A stretch of 64,000 nucleotides of DNA, from positions 1 through 64,000 of the forward strand of contig CAMRHE010001078.1 in assembly GCA_947044405.1 (NCBI GenBank), given 5' to 3'. Every line of letters starts with the position of its first letter. Position 1 is the stretch's first letter. The notes beneath the pieces were generated by a model. The model saw nothing but the letters and a program-made list of their open reading frames with translations. It did not search any database and was not told the DNA's origin. The DNA comes from Leptodactylus fallax. Its lineage: Eukaryota > Chordata > Amphibia > Anura > Leptodactylidae. Made by a program: the position numbers and the translations under genes. Shown one piece after another: positions 59,001 through 64,000 of the stretch.

Positions 59001-62000
59001 ACTATGTATTATAGATATATAGTCCTAGGGAGTCCTGACAGTGTCATACACTATGTATTATAGATATATAGTCCTAGGAGCCCTGACAGTGTCATACACT
59101 ATGTATTATAGATATATAGTCCTAGGAGCCCTGACAGTGTCATACACTATGTATTATTGGTATATAGTCCTAGGAGTCCTGACAGTGTCATACACTATGT
59201 ATTATAGATATATAGTCCTTGGAGCCCTGACAGTGTCTTACACTATGTATTATAGATATATAGTCCTAGGAGCCCTGACAGTGTCATACACTATGTATTA
59301 TTGGTATATAGTCCTAGGAGTCCTGACAGTGTCACACACTATGTATTATAGATATATAGTCCTAGGAGCCCTGACAGTGTCTTACACTATGTATTATAGA
59401 TATATAGTCCTAGGAGTCCTGACAGTGTCATACACTATGTATTATAGATATATAGTCCTAGGAGTCCTGACAGTGTCATACACTATGTATTCTAGATATA
59501 TAGTCCTAGGAGTCCTGACAGTGTCATACACTATGTATTATAGATATATAGTCCTAGGAGAGTCCTGACAGTGTCTTACACTATGTATTATATATATATA
59601 GTCCTAGGAGTCCTGACAGTGTCATACACTATGTATTATAGATATATAGTCCTAGGAGAGTCCTGACAGTGTCATACACTATATATTATAGATATATAGT
59701 CCCTGGAGCCCTGACAGTGTCATACACTATGTATTATAGATATATAGTCCTAGGAGCCCTGACAGTGTAATACACTATGTATTATTTGTATATAGTCCTA
59801 GGAGTCCTGACAGTGTCACACACTATGTATTATAGATATATAGTCCTTGGAGCCCTGACAGTGTCATACACTATGTATTTTAGATATATAGTCCTAGGAG
59901 CCCTGACAGTGTCATACACTATGTATTATAGATATATAGTCCTAGGAGCCCAGACAGTGTCATACACTATGTATTATAGATATATAGTCCTAGGAGTCCT
60001 GACAGTGTCATACACTATGTTTTATAGATATATAGTCCTAGGAGTCCTGACAGTGTCATACACTATGTATTATAGATATATAGTCCTAGGAGAGTCCTGA
60101 CAGTGTCTTACACTATGTATTATAGATATATAGTCCTAGGAGTCCTGACAGTGTCATATACTATATATTATAGATATATAGTCCCTGGAGCCCTGACAGT
60201 GTCATACACTATGTATTATAGATATATAGTCCTAGGAGTCCTGACAGTGTCATACACTATGTATTATAGATATACAGTCCTAGGAGTCCTGACAGTGTCA
60301 TACACTATGTATTATAGATATACAGTCCTAGGAGTCCTGACAGTGTCATACACTATGTATTTTAGATATATAGTCCTAGGAGCCCTGACAGTGTCATACA
60401 CTATGTATTATAGATATATAGTCCTAGGAGCCCTGAGAGTGTCATACACTATGTATTATAGATATATAGTCCTAGGAGTCCTGACAGTGTCATACACTAT
60501 GTTTTATAGATATATAGTCCTAGGAGTCCTGACAGTGTCATACACTATGTATTATAGATATATAGTCCTAGGAGCTCTGAGAGTGTCATACACTATGTAT
60601 TATAGATATATAGTCCTAGGAGAGTCCTGACAGTGTCTTACACTATGTATTATAGATATATAGTCCTAGGAGTCCTGACAGTGTCATACACTATGTTTTA
60701 TAGATATATAGTCCTAGGAGAGTCCTGACAGTGTCATACACTATATATTATAGATATATAGTCCCAGGAGCCCTGACAGTGTCATACACTATGTATTATA
60801 GATATATAGTCCTAGGAGCCCTGACAGTGTCATACACTATGTATTATTTGTATATAGTCCTAGGAGTCCTGACAGTGTCACACACTATGTATTATAGATA
60901 TATAGTCCTTGGAGCCCTGACAGTGTCTTACACTATGTATTATAGATATATAGTCCTAGGAGCCCTGACAGTGTCATACACTATGTATTATTTGTATATA
61001 GTCCTAGGAGCCCTGATAGTGTCATACACTATGTATTATAGATATATAGTCCTAGGAGTCCTGACAGTGTCATACACTATTATTATAGATATATAGTCCT
61101 AGGAGCCCTGACAGTGTCATACACTATGTATTATTTGTATATAGTCCTAGGAGCCCTGACAGTGTCATACACTATATATTATAGATATATAGTCCTAGGA
61201 GTCCTGACAGTCTCATACACTATGTAATATAGATATATAGTCCTAGGAGTCCTGACAGTGTCATACACTATGTATTATAGATATATAGTCCTAGGAGCCC
61301 TGACAGTGTCATACACTATGTATTATAGATATATAGTCCTAGGAGCCCTGACAGTGTCATACACTATATATTATAGATATATAGTCCTAGGAGTCCTGAC
61401 AGTGTCATACACTATGTATTATAGATATATAGTCCTAGGAGCCCTGACAGTGTCATACACTATGTATTATTTGTATATAGTCCTAGGAGCCCTGACAGTG
61501 TCATACACTATGTATTATAGATATATAGTCCTAGGAGTCCTGACAGTGTCATACACTATGTATTATAGACATAGAGTCCTAGGAGCCCGGACAGTGTCAT
61601 ACACTATGTATTATAGATATATAGTCCTAGGAGACCTGAGAGTGTCATACACTATGTATTATAGATATATAGTCCTAGGAGTCCTGACCGTGTCATACAC
61701 TATGTATTATAGATATATAGTCCTAGGAGAGTCCTGACAGTGTCTTACACTATGTATTATAGATATATAGTCCTAGGAGTCCTGACAGTGTCTTACACTA
61801 TGTATTATAGATATATAGTCCTAGGAGTCCTGACAGTGTCATACACTATGTATTATTTGTATATAGTCCTAGGAGTCCTGACAGTGTCACACACTATGTA
61901 TTATAGATATATAGTCCCAGGAGCCCTGACAGTGTCTTACACTATGTATTATAGATATATAGTCCTAGGAGCCCTGACAGTGTCATACACTATGTATTAT

Positions 62001-64000
62001 TTGTATATAGTCCTAGGAGTCCTGACAGTGTCACACACTATGTATTATAGATATATAGTCCCTGGAGCCCTGACAGTGTCTTACACTATGTATTATAGAT
62101 ATATAGTCCTAGGAGTCCTGACAGTGTCATACACTATGTATTATAGATATATAGTCCTAGGAGAGTCCTGAGAGTGTCATACACTATGTATTCTAGATAT
62201 ATAGTCCTAGGAGTCCTGACAGTGTCATACACTATGTATTATAGATATATAGTCCTAGGAGAGTCCTGACAGTGTCTTACACTATATATTATAGATATAT
62301 AGTCCTAGGAGTCCTGACAGTGTCATACACTATGTATTATAGATATATAGTCCTAGTTGAGTCCTGACAGTGTCTTACACTATATATTATAGATATATAG
62401 TCCTAGGAGTCCTGACAGTGTCATACACTACGTATTATAGATATATAGTCCTAGGAGCCCTAATAGTGTCATACACTATGTATTATTGGTATATAGTCCT
62501 AGGAGTCCTGACAGTGTCACACACTATGTATTATAGATATATAGTCCCTGGAGCCCTGACAGTGTCTTACACTATGTATTATAGATATATAGTCCTAGGA
62601 GCCCTGACAGTGTCATACACTATGTATTATAGATATATAGTCCTAGGAGCCCTGACAGTGTCATACACTATGTATTATAGGTATATAGTCCTAGGAGCCC
62701 TGACAGTGTCATACACTATATATTATAGATATATAGTCCTAGGAGTCCTGACAGTGTCATACACTATGTATTATAGATATACAGTCCTAGGAGTCCTGAC
62801 AGTGTCATACACTATGTATTATAGATATATAGTCCTAGGAGTCCTGACAGTGTCATACACTATGTTTTATAGATATATTGTCCTAGGAGTCCTGACAATG
62901 TCATACACTATGTATTATAGATATATAGTCCTAGGAGTCCTGACAGTGTCATACACTATGTATTATAGATATATAGTCCTAGGAGCCCTGACAGTGTCAT
63001 ACACTATATATTATAGATATATAGTCCTAGGAGCCCTGACAGTGTCATACACTATGTATTATAGATATATAGTCCTAGGAGTCCTGACAGTGTCATACAC
63101 TATATATTATAGATATATAGTCCTAGGAGTCCTGATAGTGTCATACACTATGTTTTATAGATATATAGTCCTAGGAGTCCTGACAGTGTCATACACTATG
63201 TATTATAGATATAGAGTCCTAGGAGCCCTGACAGTGTCATACACTATATATTATAGATATATAGTCCTAGGAGCCCTGAGAGTGTCATACACTATGTATT
63301 ATAGATATATAGTCCTAGGAGTCCTGACAGTGTCATACACTATGTATTATAGATATATAGTCCTAGGAGAGTCCTGACAGTGTCTTACACTATGTATTAT
63401 AGATATATAGTCCTAGGAGTCCTGACAGTGTCATACACTATGTATTATAGAAATATAGTCCTAGGAGAGTCCTGACAGTGTCATACACTATATATTATAG
63501 ATATATAGTCCCTGGAGCCCTGACAGTGTCATACACTATGTATTATAGATATATAGTCCTAGGAGCCCTGACAGTGTCATACAATATGTATTATTTGTAT
63601 ATAGTCCTAGGAGTCCTGACCGTGTCACACACTATGTATTATAGATATATAGTCCTAGGAGCCCTGAGAGTGTCATACACTATGTATTCTAGATATATAG
63701 TCCTAGGAGTCCTGACAGTGTCATACACTATGTATTATAGATATATAGTCCCAGGAGAGTCCTGACAGTGTCTTACACTATGTATTTTAGATATATAGTC
63801 CTAGGAGTCCTGACAGTGTCATACACTATGTATTATAGATATATAGTCCTAGGAGATTCCTGACAGTGTCATACACTATATATTATAGATATATAGTCCC
63901 TGGAGCCCTGACAGTGTCATACACTATGTATTATAGATATATAGTCCTAGGAGCCCTGACAGTGTCATACACTATGTATTATTTGTATATAGTCCTAGGA
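38051..64000. repeat. 48-bp satellite, block 4 (main block, to window end)
   Basis: About 530 copies of the 48-bp unit, mixed with 50-bp GGAGAGTCC units, TTATTTGTATATAG or TTATTGGTATATAG variants, TCTTACAC and TCACACAC variants and ATATATAAATATAG variants. These mark higher-order repeats: 8-mers of 388-390 bp (starts at 52283 and 52671, 57495 and 57883, 41761 and 42151, 46243 and 46633), and multi-kilobase duplications. All plus-strand open frames here (60-335 codons) are the 16-residue translation of the unit, ended wherever a 50-bp unit occurs. No gene is inferred. The array continues past base 64000. Confidence 0.97.

Noticed and set aside
25858..63765. Dozens of YRYIVLG repeat proteins
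   Set aside because: All are the 48-bp satellite translated; they end wherever a 50-bp unit occurs and have no flanking gene structure.

Overview
This window is vertebrate nuclear DNA, most likely from a frog or toad. The evidence is an intronless TRIM E3-ligase reading frame of the type expanded in amphibians, two Tc1/mariner elements, Ty3/gypsy retroelements, an L1-type LINE fragment, and non-LTR tails of a kind I associate with anuran genomes. The species assignment is inference. I see no bacterial-style operon, tRNA, rRNA or CRISPR. Nearly three quarters of the 64 kb is tandem repeat, and most of the long open frames are by-products of those repeats.

Layout: 1-1276 is a 59-bp minisatellite; 2215-2257 is (TA)n; 2577-4486 is an 18-bp minisatellite. 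4487-6307 is mostly unique DNA with three hairpin (MITE-like) inverted repeats. 6308-7972 (minus strand) is the only convincing host gene, an intact 554-codon RING/B-box/coiled-coil/PRY-SPRY TRIM protein. 8300-10065 is a decayed, 5'-truncated L1-type LINE (minus). 10560-10870 looks like a Penelope-like remnant and carries a well-formed hammerhead ribozyme fold (10634-10698). 11155-13610 is a non-LTR RT tail (minus) split by a 20-bp array. 13944-15152 is a 29-bp array.

15273-25814 is a compound locus. A 341-bp segment occurs twice (15273-15613 and 25474-25814) with two mismatches. Between the copies lie a 55-bp array and one L2/CR1-like element. The region between that element's RT tail (16154-16480) and its 3' end (25328-25470) has grown to about 8.7 kb of 22-bp and 33/36-bp tandem repeats.

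25835-64000 is a 48-bp satellite with higher-order structure. It is interrupted three times: by a Ty3/gypsy chromovirus remnant (26963-32663) that itself contains an antisense Gmr1-like gypsy element; by a dead Tc1/mariner element with 268-bp inverted repeats (33202-34785, DD36E-type spacing); and by a Tc1/mariner element with an intact 338-aa transposase (36484-38050, DD35E spacing). The satellite runs off the right edge of the window and the 59-bp array off the left edge.

The theme that ties the window together is that short phrases, often from the ends of dispersed elements, have repeatedly been amplified into arrays. I did not find a novel multi-gene system. The most interesting items are the hammerhead fold, the expanded retroelement tail, the gypsy-in-gypsy chimera with PR-IN gene order, and the intact DD35E transposase.
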